Assembly (NCBI RefSeq): GCF_009765215.1
Contig: NZ_VLNV01000004.1
Coordinates: 186,001-250,000 of the forward strand
Reading direction: 5' to 3'
Length of the DNA stretch: 64,000 nt
DNA from: Lysobacter prati
GTDB taxonomy: Bacteria > Pseudomonadota > Gammaproteobacteria > Xanthomonadales > Xanthomonadaceae
A model generated the notes under the pieces. That model had not been told where the DNA came from, searched no databases, and worked only from the letters and a program-made list of their open reading frames with translations. Below are positions 1 to 8,971 of the stretch, one piece after another. The position numbers were made by a program, and so were the translations under genes. Each line of letters begins with the position of its first letter. The first letter of the stretch is position 1.

Positions 1-2983
1 CGGCGGTAAGGCTGTAGATTCGTCCGAAATTGTTCGCGTAGGCGGATGAGAAGGCCATGAAGTCGTTCGGATCGTAGAACGGAAGGCGGTTGAACACGTT
101 CTTCACCGTGACGCCCACCGTCAGCTTGTCCGTCGGCCTCCAGCTCACGCCCAGGTTGGTCGTCCACCACGACGGCGCGCCGTCGCACTGGCTTGGGGAC
201 ACGTCCACGAAGCCTCCGGTGCAGGTCTCCGTATTGTTGTCCTGCGCATCGATCTGCTCATAGGCCCACCGGGTCTTGCCGACGTAGTTGACGTACAGGC
301 TGGTGGTCCAGTTGTTGAGGCTCCAGTCCGTGTTGAAGGTGGCGCGCAGGCGCGGGTTGCCGTAGTAGCCAACGAAGTTGCCGTAGTACCAGCCGCTGCC
401 ATCGTCGGAGTTGTACATGTTGCGATTGGCAATGGTCGCGGCCACGCCGATGTTCAGGCCGCCCCATTCGCCCAGGTCAAAACGGCCGCGGGCATCGACA
501 TCGAAGCCATCGACCAGGGTACGGCCCCGGTTCTTGTACTGGCCGATGACGCTGGCGACGTTGCCCACGGAATAGGTCGGCAGCGTGCCGGGACAGGCCA
601 CGCCGCTGGCCGGGTCGGCGCACATCGCGGCCAGCGCGGCCTCGTTGGCGCGGTCGGAATCGGTGATCGGGAAGCGGCCCATCGACAGGATGTCTTCCGG
701 CCTGTTGAAGTCCGGCGCGACGATCTCGTCGCGGCGGCTGATGTACCAGTAGTCGGCCGACACCGACAACCAGCTGGTTGGTTCGTACACAAAGCCCAGC
801 GTGGCGATATCGGCCGTCTCCGGCTTCAGGTCCTGGTTGGGCTGGGTCATGCGTGCCACGGTGCGGCCGCAATCGGAGTTGAGCAGCGTATTGCCCAGGT
901 CCACGTCGCCCGCGCGGTTCGACTGCAACAGCAGGTCGGCGATCGCGTTGGTTTCGTTGCAGCGGGTCTCGTCGCGAAAGCCGCCGAGCTGGGCGAACAC
1001 GCCGCCGGTGCCGGACTCGGCCAGGCTGGGAGCGCGGAATCCTTGCGAATAGGTGCCGCGCAAGAGCAGCTGCGACAGCGCCTGGTACTTGAGGCCGATC
1101 TTCGGGGCAATGTTCGCATCGAAGTTCGGGTACTTGTCCAGGCGCAGCGCCGTTTCCAGCTCCAGCTTCTCGGTGATCGGGGCGACGGCCTCGGCGAACA
1201 GTGCGTAGGTGTTGCGTGCACCGTCGAACCAGGAACCGCCCTGCTGGGTGATCAGGCCGTTGGCCGCGTCCTCGTTGCCCGGGGTGTAGAAGGTCTCGCG
1301 GCTCACGTTGAAGCCGAACGCCGCGCGCACTTCGCCGGCCGGCAAGGTGTAGACCGTCCCATCGACCTTTCCGTCCAGGGTGTGCAGCCGGGTCCAGGAC
1401 TGGATGTCGAAGGTCGGGTAGGCCTCGCGCAGCAGTGCTCCGTTGGCTTCGCTGATCACGCCGAACTGGTAGGCCGGGTTGTCGGAGATGATCACGCGCC
1501 CCGTGCCCGGGTCCGTGGTGAACGGGCCGAATGCCTTCTCGAAGCCGTCGATGTTGACGTTGACGGTCTGGTAGGTGGTCGAATGCGAGCCGGCGGTGGC
1601 GAACGCGGTTTCCCAGTTCCAGTCGCCGAAGCTGCCGCGCAGTCCGGCCAGCGCACGATAGCTCTTGTCGGTGTTGCGCTGCCCGAAGTAGTTGTCGCCC
1701 GCGTCCTGCAGCAGGTACTGCAGGCCAACCACGCCGCCCATCAACGCTTTCAGCTCGGGGCTGGCATGGTTGTAGACGTTGTTTGGGCCCATGTACGGGT
1801 AGAAGAACTGGTTGACGTTGTTGCCTGTGTTGCGCGAGAACCAGCTGGTCGGGTTGCCGGTGGTGGTGCCGTAAGCACGCGGCGTGCCGCCGTTGGCGCG
1901 CAGGTCGATGTCGGTATAGGTCGCCTCTGCGAAGCCTTCGGTGGTCTCACCAATCAGGAAGTGGCTATTGACGTAGGCGGTGATGCGCTCCGACTCGGCG
2001 CCGCCGTCGATCTCGTTATTGAGCCAGGTCTGCCAGACGCAGCGCGTTCCGGCGGCTTCGGTGATCACGTTGTTGCAGGTCGGCGCTGCTTCCTGCACGC
2101 GCGCGCCGGTGACCGGATCGAACGCGAAATAGCTGCCGGGGTTGAACACGCCCGGCGCACTGCCGGTGTCGAGGCGAAGATTCTTGATGTAGTTCGGGTT
2201 GTTGACGTAGAACTGGTTCGGCTTCCTGTCGTACAGGTCGCTCAGCGGAATCGCGTCGCGGCGGTACATGTTGACGGTGCCATAGACGTTGTAGCGGTCC
2301 TGGTCGAGGTCGCCGAAGCCGCCGGTGATGCTGGCCTGATGCTCGCCGTAGCTGTCGATGCGCGATGACATGTCGGTGGTCGCGGTGACCTCGAGCCCCT
2401 TGTACTCGCGCCTGGTGATCACGTTGATCACGCCGGCCACCGCGTCGGTACCGTACACGGCCGAGGCGCCGTCGGTCAGCACCTCCATGCGTTCGATCGC
2501 CGCGGCCGGGATCGAGTCGATGTTGACGAACTGCGTCTGGAAGCCCGCCGGCGCGCCGTAGTACGACAGGCGACGGCCGTTCAACAACACCAGCGTTCCC
2601 TGCGCGCCGATGCCGCGCAGGTTGGCCTGCGAAGCGCCGTCGGAGCCGGTGAACAGCGACGTGGAATCCACCTGCCCGGGTCGGTTCGCAGGCAGGTTGT
2701 TGAGCACCTGGAGCAAGGTCCGGGCGCCCATGTTCTCGATGTCCTGCTTGGTGATGATCTGCAGCGGCGACGCGGTTTCGCCGTCGATGCGCTTGATGCT
2801 CGAACCGGTGACCTGGACGCGGTCGATGTCGGTGGTCTTGTCATCCCCGGGCTGTTGCGGCGTGGCCGCCGCATCTGCGGCCGGTTGTGTGGTCTGTGCC
2901 GACAGCGGGCCGGCGGCCAGCGCGGCAGCCAGGGCGATGGACAAGGTGGTGGCGGGGATGCGACGACGGCGTGCAGGCAACAT
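1..2983 (-). CDS. TonB-dependent outer-membrane receptor, 3' end cut by the window
   Basis: The reading frame runs without a stop from an ATG at 2983 to the window edge, giving about 994 residues. An N-terminal signal peptide (basic start, Ala-rich core, ending near LSAQ) is followed by a plug domain (residues about 55-170, with IENMGARTLLQVL and NLRGIGAQGTLVLLNGRR) and a long beta-barrel rich in aromatic strands (for example FRAPSLAESGTGG). The last visible residues, NFGRIYSLTA, look like the final barrel strand, so only a few residues should be missing. A clear GGAG lies 6 bp before the ATG. The gene lies downstream of the GH31 gene on the same strand and next to the divergent aga genes, so I infer uptake of GalNAc-containing glycans. 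The substrate is inferred from context only. Confidence 0.93.
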   Translation of the reverse strand, partial: MLPARRRRIPATTLSIALAAALAAGPLSAQTTQPAADAAATPQQPGDDKTTDIDRVQVTGSSIKRIDGETASPLQIITKQDIENMGARTLLQVLNNLPANRPGQVDSTSLFTGSDGASQANLRGIGAQGTLVLLNGRRLSYYGAPAGFQTQFVNIDSIPAAAIERMEVLTDGASAVYGTDAVAGVINVITRREYKGLEVTATTDMSSRIDSYGEHQASITGGFGDLDQDRYNVYGTVNMYRRDAIPLSDLYDRKPNQFYVNNPNYIKNLRLDTGSAPGVFNPGSYFAFDPVTGARVQEAAPTCNNVITEAAGTRCVWQTWLNNEIDGGAESERITAYVNSHFLIGETTEGFAEATYTDIDLRANGGTPRAYGTTTGNPTSWFSRNTGNNVNQFFYPYMGPNNVYNHASPELKALMGGVVGLQYLLQDAGDNYFGQRNTDKSYRALAGLRGSFGDWNWETAFATAGSHSTTYQTVNVNIDGFEKAFGPFTTDPGTGRVIISDNPAYQFGVISEANGALLREAYPTFDIQSWTRLHTLDGKVDGTVYTLPAGEVRAAFGFNVSRETFYTPGNEDAANGLITQQGGSWFDGARNTYALFAEAVAPITEKLELETALRLDKYPNFDANIAPKIGLKYQALSQLLLRGTYSQGFRAPSLAESGTGGVFAQLGGFRDETRCNETNAIADLLLQSNRAGDVDLGNTLLNSDCGRTVARMTQPNQDLKPETADIATLGFVYEPTSWLSVSADYWYISRRDEIVAPDFNRPEDILSMGRFPITDSDRANEAALAAMCADPASGVACPGTLPTYSVGNVASVIGQYKNRGRTLVDGFDVDARGRFDLGEWGGLNIGVAATIANRNMYNSDDGSGWYYGNFVGYYGNPRLRATFNTDWSLNNWTTSLYVNYVGKTRWAYEQIDAQDNNTETCTGGFVDVSPSQCDGAPSWWTTNLGVSWRPTDKLTVGVTVKNVFNRLPFYDPNDFMAFSSAYANNFGRIYSLTA

Positions 2984-3141
2984 CTGTGGCTCCTTGTTCG
3001 GTCAGCAGCGCACGGCGCTGCGGGCGGATGGCGTGGCTAAGACGTGGGGAAGCGGGAATTGCGGTGCTTCTGGCAACAGCGCTCCCGGGCCGCGGCCTGC
3101 AGGCCGCAGTCGAATGCGTCGGGAACTTTGAAAGCGCTACG
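2984..3141. promoter_or_regulatory. Intergenic region between the GH31 gene and the receptor gene
   Basis: This 158-bp gap separates two genes on the minus strand. It contains a perfect 16-bp palindrome, GCGGCCTGCAGGCCGC (3092-3107), which may be a processing or termination hairpin after the hydrolase gene. One GAAAG (CTTTC on the coding strand) lies at 3130-3134. CTTTC is the published core of AgaR operators in Proteobacteria, but a single 5-mer is weak evidence. The receptor may therefore have its own AgaR-controlled promoter here. Confidence 0.4.
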
Positions 3142-6100
3142 TCAGGGCGAGGCGATCGTGGCGGCGTCGCCCTCCTGTCCGATCAGTGCGGCATTGGCCC
3201 AGTTGCCGCAGACCTGCGCCGGTCGCGCGCCCTGTGCACCGAGGGTGCGCAGGCTCAGTCGGTGCATGCCACGAATGTCGAGCTCGGGCTTGACCACGCC
3301 CGGGGCGCGCACGAGGCCACTGTCATAGAGCAGTCGATCGTCGCCCCAGACCTGGAACTGCATGCCGCCGGCGTCGCGACATCCATCGTCGATGCCGAGG
3401 TCGGCGCGCAGCAGGCGCCAGTCGCCCTGCAGTTGCAGGTCGATGCGGCTGTCGACGCCGACGCCGAGACCACGACGGAAGCGCAATCCGTTCATGCGCA
3501 TGCCGTTCATGGCCATGCCCGCGTCGCCGCCATAGGCCTTATCGAGTGCGACACCGGCGCTGGCGGGAGGCCATTTCAGTTCCGACAGGTACAGCTGTTG
3601 CGCGGGGCGCTCGGCCGACTGGTGCTCGAGCACGCGGAACGTGGACAGCGTGATCGGTCCGACATCGCGTGGTTGCAGCGCATCGATCGCGCGCGCACCG
3701 CCGCCCTGCGCAGCCGACACCATCGGATCGGTGCTGCTGGCGCCGTCACCGTCGGGGTTCTGCGTGCTCAGCACGCGGAAACGCAGCAGGCGGGCGGCAC
3801 GGGCCGGGAAGTCGATGCGCTGCGTTCCTTCCTGCAGCGTCAGGCGACCGCGCTTGACCGGCTCGCCCCACTCGCCATTGCTGTCGGCGAGGTAGACCTC
3901 GTAATCTCGGATCTGTCCGTGCTTCCAGTTCTTGTCGTTGCGCGGCGCCAGCTCGATGCCGTCGATCAGGCGACGCTCGCTGAAGCCCAGCACCCATTCG
4001 TGCGCACCGGTGCGCACGGCCTGGTTGCGCACGGTGCGGAACCACGTGGCCGGATCGTCGTCGAAGGCGTTCTCGAGTGCGTGGCCGGGTTCCTCGGCCG
4101 GGCGACCGACCACCATCAGGCTGTCGGACGGCAATGCGCGGCCCAGCTCGGGGGCTGCGGGGAACTCGTCGTCCGCCGGTTCGGCGGCCGTGGCAATGGC
4201 CATGTGCACGTCCACGGCGCGGCGGATGTCGACTGGCGCGGTGCGCACGTGCAAGGTGCCGAGACGCTCTGCCTGGTCGAAGTACCAGCCCTCCGCGGCG
4301 GCCTCCCAGGCGGCGCGATCGGACAGCACCGGCAGCGCGCGCCCGTCGAGTTCGACCGACTGCGGTCGCTGGCGGCTCAGCACGCGCAGCGCGTAGCGGC
4401 GCTGCGGCAACTGGCCCGCGTACTGGCCGTGGACGGCATCGATGCGCACGCGCACATCGCCGCTGCCCTGCTCCGGCGCCTGCATGGCGATGGCCTGTTC
4501 GGCAAATTCGCCCTGCTCGTGGCGACGGGTCGAACCGTCGTCCTCATACAGCGTGTACGTCGACTGCCCGTGCGGGTACAGGTCGAGCGTGAGTTCGTCG
4601 AGCGGCTTCTCGCCGTCGAACAGCATCGCCGGGTACATCGGCACGATCGCGCCGGCACGCACGAACACCGGCAGCGTCGCCAGTTCCACCTTGCGGTCAA
4701 GCTGCCGTCCCTGTGCGCCGGCGGTGATCCTGCGACCGTCCCAGTAGTCGATCCATCCGCCCTGCGGCAGGTGGATGTCGCGACGCCAGCCGCGGCTGGC
4801 GGCCTGGCTGCGATACACCGGCGCGACCAGCAGCTCGCGCCCGAGCAGGAACTGGTACTTGTGCGCCTCGGTCCATGCCTGCGGATCGCCCGGGAAATCC
4901 CACAGCAGCGGCCGCACGATCGGCGCGCCACTGGCTGCGGCGTCGCGCGCCAGTCCGTACATGTACGGCGTCAGACGCATCTTCAGCTTGAGATAGTCGC
5001 GATTGATGCTGCGATACGGTTCGTCGTACCACCACGGATGCTTGCGCGCGGCCGACGACCAGCCCGACATGCCCATCAGTACCGGAGTGAAACTTTTCCA
5101 CTGCAGGTCGCGGGTGAAGGTTTCGGCGCTGCCGCCGAAGATCGCGTCGACGTCGCCGCTGGCGTAGGCCATGCCCGACAGGCCCGAGCCGATCAGCGTC
5201 GGGATGTGCCAGCGGATGTAATCCCAGCTGCTGCTCTGGTCGCCGGTCCAGGCCACCGCATAGCGCTGGATGCCGGCCCAGCCCATTACCGTCCACAGGA
5301 ACGGACGCGAGTCGGAGTTGTGGAGGATGCCGTTGAACGCCTGCTGGTTGGCATCCATCGCGAACTGGTAGCCCTTGCCGGTCCAGGCAACGTCGAGCTT
5401 CTGCACGCGACTGCCGGCCTTGCCGACTTCCCAGGCGATCTTGTCGACGCCGTTCTCGGTCCACAGGCCGGTCTTGAATCCGTAGCGCGCCAGGCCCTGC
5501 GACACCTTCGGCAGGTCCTTGTAGCCGCAACCGTAGCCATCGTTGGGCAGGATCCAGCCACCGGGCATGTCGTGCTCGCGGTATTGGCGCGCGACGCTGT
5601 CGATCACATCGGGCGTGGTGCCGGTGGGGCCATCGCTCCAGCCCTCAGGCACGGTCCCGGGCTTCTTGCCGTTGTCGCCGTCGTTGTAGCAATCGGCATC
5701 GCCGTACGACAGCGCCCAGCGCGGCAGCAAGCCGGCGCGGCCGGTCAGCGCGGTGTAGCGGTCGAGCAGCGCGTGCAGGCTGGCGCCGACGAAGTAGTAC
5801 GCATCGAAGCGATCTTCGCGGTGCATCAGCGTGGACTGGTCGGACAGGCGCAGGTCGTAGCTGCCGTCGCTCCAGGTGTTGCGCAGCATGCCCCAGCCGT
5901 TCGAACTCAACAGCATCGGTGCAGGGCTCGGGCGATCGCCCTCTTCCCAGCCGCCGGAATAGGAAATCTCGAGCTCGCGACCCTTGAACTCGAAGCGGCC
6001 GTTCTGCTGGCCGCCGCCATAGAAGTGTTCGTCGGCCTGGCTCGACAGGGTCTGCACGCTCTGCGCCGCGTCGAGGTCCAACGGTTGCAGTTCCTGCCAC

Positions 6101-6519
6101 AGCGGCACGGTCTTGCCGGCTTCGATGCGCGCGAGAGACAGGCGCAGCGGCTGGCGCTGGATGCTCAACACCATGGCATCGGTGCGGATGCGGACCTCGC
6201 CAGCGTCTTCCTCGAAGGTGAAGGGCACCGCCGTCGCCGGTTGCGGCAGCACGATCGGTGCGGCCTTGTCACCGGCCGGCAAAAGCTTGCCGTGGCGCCC
6301 TGCCTGCACGCGCACGACATCGGCGCGCAGCAGATCGATGCGCAAGCGTGCGCCGTTGTCGGTGGTCAGGTTCCAGCCCGCTTCGCCGCCCTTGCCGGTG
6401 GCAGGAGTGATCTGGCGCAGGTTGCCCAGGGGCTCGGCGAAGGCGGGCGCGGACATGGCCAGCCATGCAGACGCCATCGCAATGGCCAGGCCTACATGCT
6501 GTCGTCGGCGGATCTTCAA
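3142..6519 (-). CDS. Secreted GH31-family glycoside hydrolase with F5/8C and NPCBM domains, predicted alpha-N-acetylgalactosaminidase
   Basis: A 1125-residue protein starting at a TTG (6519) preceded by a GGGGG-rich stretch. The signal peptide ends near SAPAFA. A beta-sandwich precedes the GH31 barrel (about 290-650). Likely catalytic aspartates are in WTENGVDKIAW (nucleophile) and AWTGDQSSSWDYIRW (acid/base). C-terminal sandwich domains follow, then a discoidin/F5-8C-like domain (about 780-900, ALENAFDDDPATWFRT) and an NPCBM-like domain (about 980-1120, FRRGLGVGVDSRIDLQLQGD, ending CGNWANAALIG). Most GH31 enzymes are alpha-glucosidases or xylosidases, but one subfamily hydrolyses alpha-GalNAc. 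The adjacent aga catabolic genes make that activity the best guess; the family call is firm, the substrate is inference. Confidence 0.85.
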   Translation of the reverse strand: MKIRRRQHVGLAIAMASAWLAMSAPAFAEPLGNLRQITPATGKGGEAGWNLTTDNGARLRIDLLRADVVRVQAGRHGKLLPAGDKAAPIVLPQPATAVPFTFEEDAGEVRIRTDAMVLSIQRQPLRLSLARIEAGKTVPLWQELQPLDLDAAQSVQTLSSQADEHFYGGGQQNGRFEFKGRELEISYSGGWEEGDRPSPAPMLLSSNGWGMLRNTWSDGSYDLRLSDQSTLMHREDRFDAYYFVGASLHALLDRYTALTGRAGLLPRWALSYGDADCYNDGDNGKKPGTVPEGWSDGPTGTTPDVIDSVARQYREHDMPGGWILPNDGYGCGYKDLPKVSQGLARYGFKTGLWTENGVDKIAWEVGKAGSRVQKLDVAWTGKGYQFAMDANQQAFNGILHNSDSRPFLWTVMGWAGIQRYAVAWTGDQSSSWDYIRWHIPTLIGSGLSGMAYASGDVDAIFGGSAETFTRDLQWKSFTPVLMGMSGWSSAARKHPWWYDEPYRSINRDYLKLKMRLTPYMYGLARDAAASGAPIVRPLLWDFPGDPQAWTEAHKYQFLLGRELLVAPVYRSQAASRGWRRDIHLPQGGWIDYWDGRRITAGAQGRQLDRKVELATLPVFVRAGAIVPMYPAMLFDGEKPLDELTLDLYPHGQSTYTLYEDDGSTRRHEQGEFAEQAIAMQAPEQGSGDVRVRIDAVHGQYAGQLPQRRYALRVLSRQRPQSVELDGRALPVLSDRAAWEAAAEGWYFDQAERLGTLHVRTAPVDIRRAVDVHMAIATAAEPADDEFPAAPELGRALPSDSLMVVGRPAEEPGHALENAFDDDPATWFRTVRNQAVRTGAHEWVLGFSERRLIDGIELAPRNDKNWKHGQIRDYEVYLADSNGEWGEPVKRGRLTLQEGTQRIDFPARAARLLRFRVLSTQNPDGDGASSTDPMVSAAQGGGARAIDALQPRDVGPITLSTFRVLEHQSAERPAQQLYLSELKWPPASAGVALDKAYGGDAGMAMNGMRMNGLRFRRGLGVGVDSRIDLQLQGDWRLLRADLGIDDGCRDAGGMQFQVWGDDRLLYDSGLVRAPGVVKPELDIRGMHRLSLRTLGAQGARPAQVCGNWANAALIGQEGDAATIASP

Positions 6520-6850
6520 CTTGCCCCCAAGCCCGCGAATGGCGGGAATCCGAAACCATTGCGGCCGACTCTAGGACAGCCGATCGAAACATGTCAACGA
6601 ATTGCAAAGAAAATGGAAGGTATTTTTCTTCAAATCGAAACTTTGTGCAAAGCACCACTTTCCTATCGCTGAGGCTGATCCTCCAAATCCCCTGGCGGTA
6701 GGCGGATCAGGCGGGTGCGATATCGCAGGAAGTCTGCCCCGTTGCCAGCTGGACCCGAAACCTCGCCCCTCGCAAACTTTTGCTTAACTTTCGATATTTG
6801 ACATTTCGAAAGAAAACGCAGATCGTGCGCTCGCCCAACAGGAATCACGA
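6520..6850. promoter_or_regulatory. Divergent control region of the GH31/receptor genes and the aga operon
   Basis: The 331-bp gap is strikingly AT-rich against the rest of the window, notably at 6586-6662 and 6755-6820. Visible elements are: inverted repeat AAGAAAA (6607-6613)/TTTTCTT (6624-6630); palindrome CTTTGTGCAAAG (6641-6652); CTTTC at 6658-6662; and the dyad at 6788-6812 described separately. Both divergent transcripts probably start here. No gene is evident in it. Confidence 0.6.
6788..6812. promoter_or_regulatory. Probable AgaR operator (CTTTCGA...TCGAAAG dyad)
   Basis: CTTTCGA (6788-6794) and its exact reverse complement TCGAAAG (6806-6812) flank an 11-bp spacer, 39 bp upstream of agaS. 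Published reconstruction of AgaR regulons in Proteobacteria describes multiple copies of CTTTC in various arrangements, which this fits. A DeoR/AgaR-type regulator is encoded in the same operon (10362-11138). Binding is inferred. Confidence 0.55.
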
Positions 6851-8011
6851 ATGGACGCCATTTCGCCTCCCGACTTGTCCACCTGGCAGCGCCTCGGCGG
6901 CGGCCACACCGCGCAGGAGATCGCGCAGCAACCCGTGTTGTGGGATTCGCTGGCGGACTCGCTGGAGCAGGTGCGCGGCGATCTCGACCGCTTCTTCGGT
7001 GACTGCCTGCAGCAGCCCTCGCAGCGGGTGATCCTGACCGGCGCCGGCAGCTCGGGCTTCATCGCCGAGATGGCCGCCGACCAGATCAACGCACAGTGGC
7101 CGGCGGAAGTGCGTGCGATCCACACCACCAGCCTGCTGACCCATCCCGAGCTCTATCTCGATCGCGACCGTCCGACCCTACTGGTGTCGTTCGGCCGCAG
7201 CGGTTCCAGCCCGGAGAGCGTCGCCGCTGTCGAGCTGGTGCGCGAGCGCGTGGCCGACGCGCGTTTTCTCGACATCACCTGCAATGCCGACGGCGAGCTT
7301 GCACAGCGCGGTCGTGGTCGCGCCGACACGTTCACGTTGCTGATGCCCGCCGCCAGCTGCGACAAGGCCTTCGCCATGACTAGCAGCCTGAGCTGCATGC
7401 TGCTGGCCGCGCTCGCCACCTTCGACACCGCACCGTGGTCGCAGCGCCTGCAGCAACTTCGCACGATTGCCGCGCTTGGGCAGCAGGCACTGACGCAATG
7501 GCAAACGGCCGCCACCGAACTGGCGGGCACCGCGTACGACCGCGTGATTTATCTCGGCAGCGGCCCGCTCGAATCGCTCGCGCGCGAGTGCGCGTTGAAA
7601 GTGCTGGAACTGACCGCGGGCCGGGTTCTGGCGCTGGCCAACACGCCGCTCGGTTTCCGCCACGGCCCCAAGTCCACCGTCGATGCCGGCACGCTGGTGG
7701 TGGTGCTGCGCAGCGCGCAGCCGCTGGCGCGTCGCTATGAGCAGGACCTGCTCGACGAACTTCGCCGCGATGGCATCGCCGGTCGCATCCTGTCGGTCGG
7801 CCCGCAGGCCGGGGACGGCGCCGCCGGCGATTTCGCCCTCGACGACGTGCCTGCCCTGCCCGATGCCTGGCTTGCGCCGCTGTGGCTGACCCTGCCGCAA
7901 CGTTATGCGCTGATGCGCTCGGTTGGGCTCGGACTCACTCCCGACAATCCGTTTCCGGATGGCACGGTCAACCGCGTCGTGCAGGGCGTGACCATCCATC
8001 GCGCCGGTTGA
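6851..8011 (+). CDS. agaS: Galactosamine-6-phosphate deaminase/isomerase AgaS (double SIS domain)
   Basis: A 386-residue cytosolic protein with two sugar-isomerase (SIS) domains: an N-terminal one with VILTGAGSSGFIAE and VSFGRSGSSPESVAAVEL, and a C-terminal one with RVIYLGSGPLESLAREC and FRHGPKS. The order and length fit AgaS rather than GlmS, because no glutaminase domain is present. AgaS converts galactosamine-6-phosphate to tagatose-6-phosphate and ammonia. The ATG is preceded by AGGA at good spacing. It is the first gene of agaS-agaK-agaZ-agaR-agaA-MFS, and the operator dyad lies directly upstream. Confidence 0.9.
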   Translation: MDAISPPDLSTWQRLGGGHTAQEIAQQPVLWDSLADSLEQVRGDLDRFFGDCLQQPSQRVILTGAGSSGFIAEMAADQINAQWPAEVRAIHTTSLLTHPELYLDRDRPTLLVSFGRSGSSPESVAAVELVRERVADARFLDITCNADGELAQRGRGRADTFTLLMPAASCDKAFAMTSSLSCMLLAALATFDTAPWSQRLQQLRTIAALGQQALTQWQTAATELAGTAYDRVIYLGSGPLESLARECALKVLELTAGRVLALANTPLGFRHGPKSTVDAGTLVVVLRSAQPLARRYEQDLLDELRRDGIAGRILSVGPQAGDGAAGDFALDDVPALPDAWLAPLWLTLPQRYALMRSVGLGLTPDNPFPDGTVNRVVQGVTIHRAG

Positions 8012-8021
8012 GCGCGCGACC

Positions 8022-8948
8022 ATGCAGACCTTCTACGGCATCGACATCGGCGGCACCAAGATCGAACTGGTCGCGTGCGGCCAGGATCTCGAGGTCGGCT
8101 ACCGCCGCCGCATCGACACCCCGACCCGGGATTACGACGCTTTCCTGCACGCGATCACCACACTGGTGCAGGGCGCCGATGCCGACCACGGCCGGCCATG
8201 CGACGCCGTCGGCGTCGGCGTGCCGGGCGTGGTCGACCGCGCCAGCGGCCGTCAGCTCAGTGCCAACGTGCCTGCCCTCACCGGGCGCGAGGTCGGCGCG
8301 GACCTGCAACGACTGCTGGCCCGCCCGCTGCACCTGGGCAACGACCTGCAGTGCTTCGCCTTGTCGGAAGCCCACGGCGGTGCAGCCGCCGGTTACGCCA
8401 GCATGTTCGGCGTCATCCTCGGCACCGGCGCCGGCGGTGGCTACTGCGTGGAAGGTCGCCTGGTCGCCGGCTACAACGGCATCGCCGGCGAGTGGGGCCA
8501 CTGGTCGGTGCCGGCGACGTTGCTGGCACGGTATTCGTTGCCGATTCTCGACTGCGCCTGCGGTCTGCGCGGCTGCCTGGAGCGGTACGTCTCCGGCAGC
8601 GGACTGGCGCTGATCCACCACCGTGCCGGCGGCGATAACGTCCAGGCCAGCGACGTCGTCGCCCGCGCCCAGTCCGGTGATGCGATCGCATTGCAGGCGC
8701 TGCAGATCCATCGCGACCTGCTCGGGCACGGCCTCGCCGGCGTGGTGCTTGCCTTCGACCCGCACGTGATCGTGCTGGGCGGCGGTCTGTCCAAGTTCGA
8801 GCAGCTCTACCGCGACCTGCCGGCGGCCATGGCCGCGCACCTCTTCAAGGGCGTGCGGGTACCGCCGATCCTGCCGCCGACCTTCGGCGATGCCGGCGGT
8901 GCACGCGGCGCCGCGCTGCTGGCCCGCCAGCGCAGCAGCGACCAGTGA
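8022..8948 (+). CDS. agaK: ROK-family amino-sugar kinase, predicted N-acetylgalactosamine kinase
   Basis: A 308-residue ROK kinase. The N-terminal phosphate loop is GIDIGGTKIE, the catalytic aspartate region is LGNDLQCFALSE, and the zinc-binding motif of the family is CACGLRGCLE. GVILGTGAGGGY and VIVLGGGLSK are further ROK signatures. NagK and MurNAc/GlcNAc kinases look alike at this level. Placement between agaS and agaZ suggests ATP-dependent phosphorylation of GalNAc, entering without a PTS. It begins 10 bp after agaS, so the two are surely cotranscribed. Confidence 0.85.
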   Translation: MQTFYGIDIGGTKIELVACGQDLEVGYRRRIDTPTRDYDAFLHAITTLVQGADADHGRPCDAVGVGVPGVVDRASGRQLSANVPALTGREVGADLQRLLARPLHLGNDLQCFALSEAHGGAAAGYASMFGVILGTGAGGGYCVEGRLVAGYNGIAGEWGHWSVPATLLARYSLPILDCACGLRGCLERYVSGSGLALIHHRAGGDNVQASDVVARAQSGDAIALQALQIHRDLLGHGLAGVVLAFDPHVIVLGGGLSKFEQLYRDLPAAMAAHLFKGVRVPPILPPTFGDAGGARGAALLARQRSSDQ

Positions 8949-8971
8949 CTGAAGATTGGAGCCCCATCCCC

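Noticed and set aside
2887-6672. Very long open frame on the plus strand opposite the GH31 gene
   Set aside because: It is the antisense shadow of a high-GC gene: no start with a ribosome-binding site, composition of an antisense frame, and the opposite strand has clear GH31 motifs.
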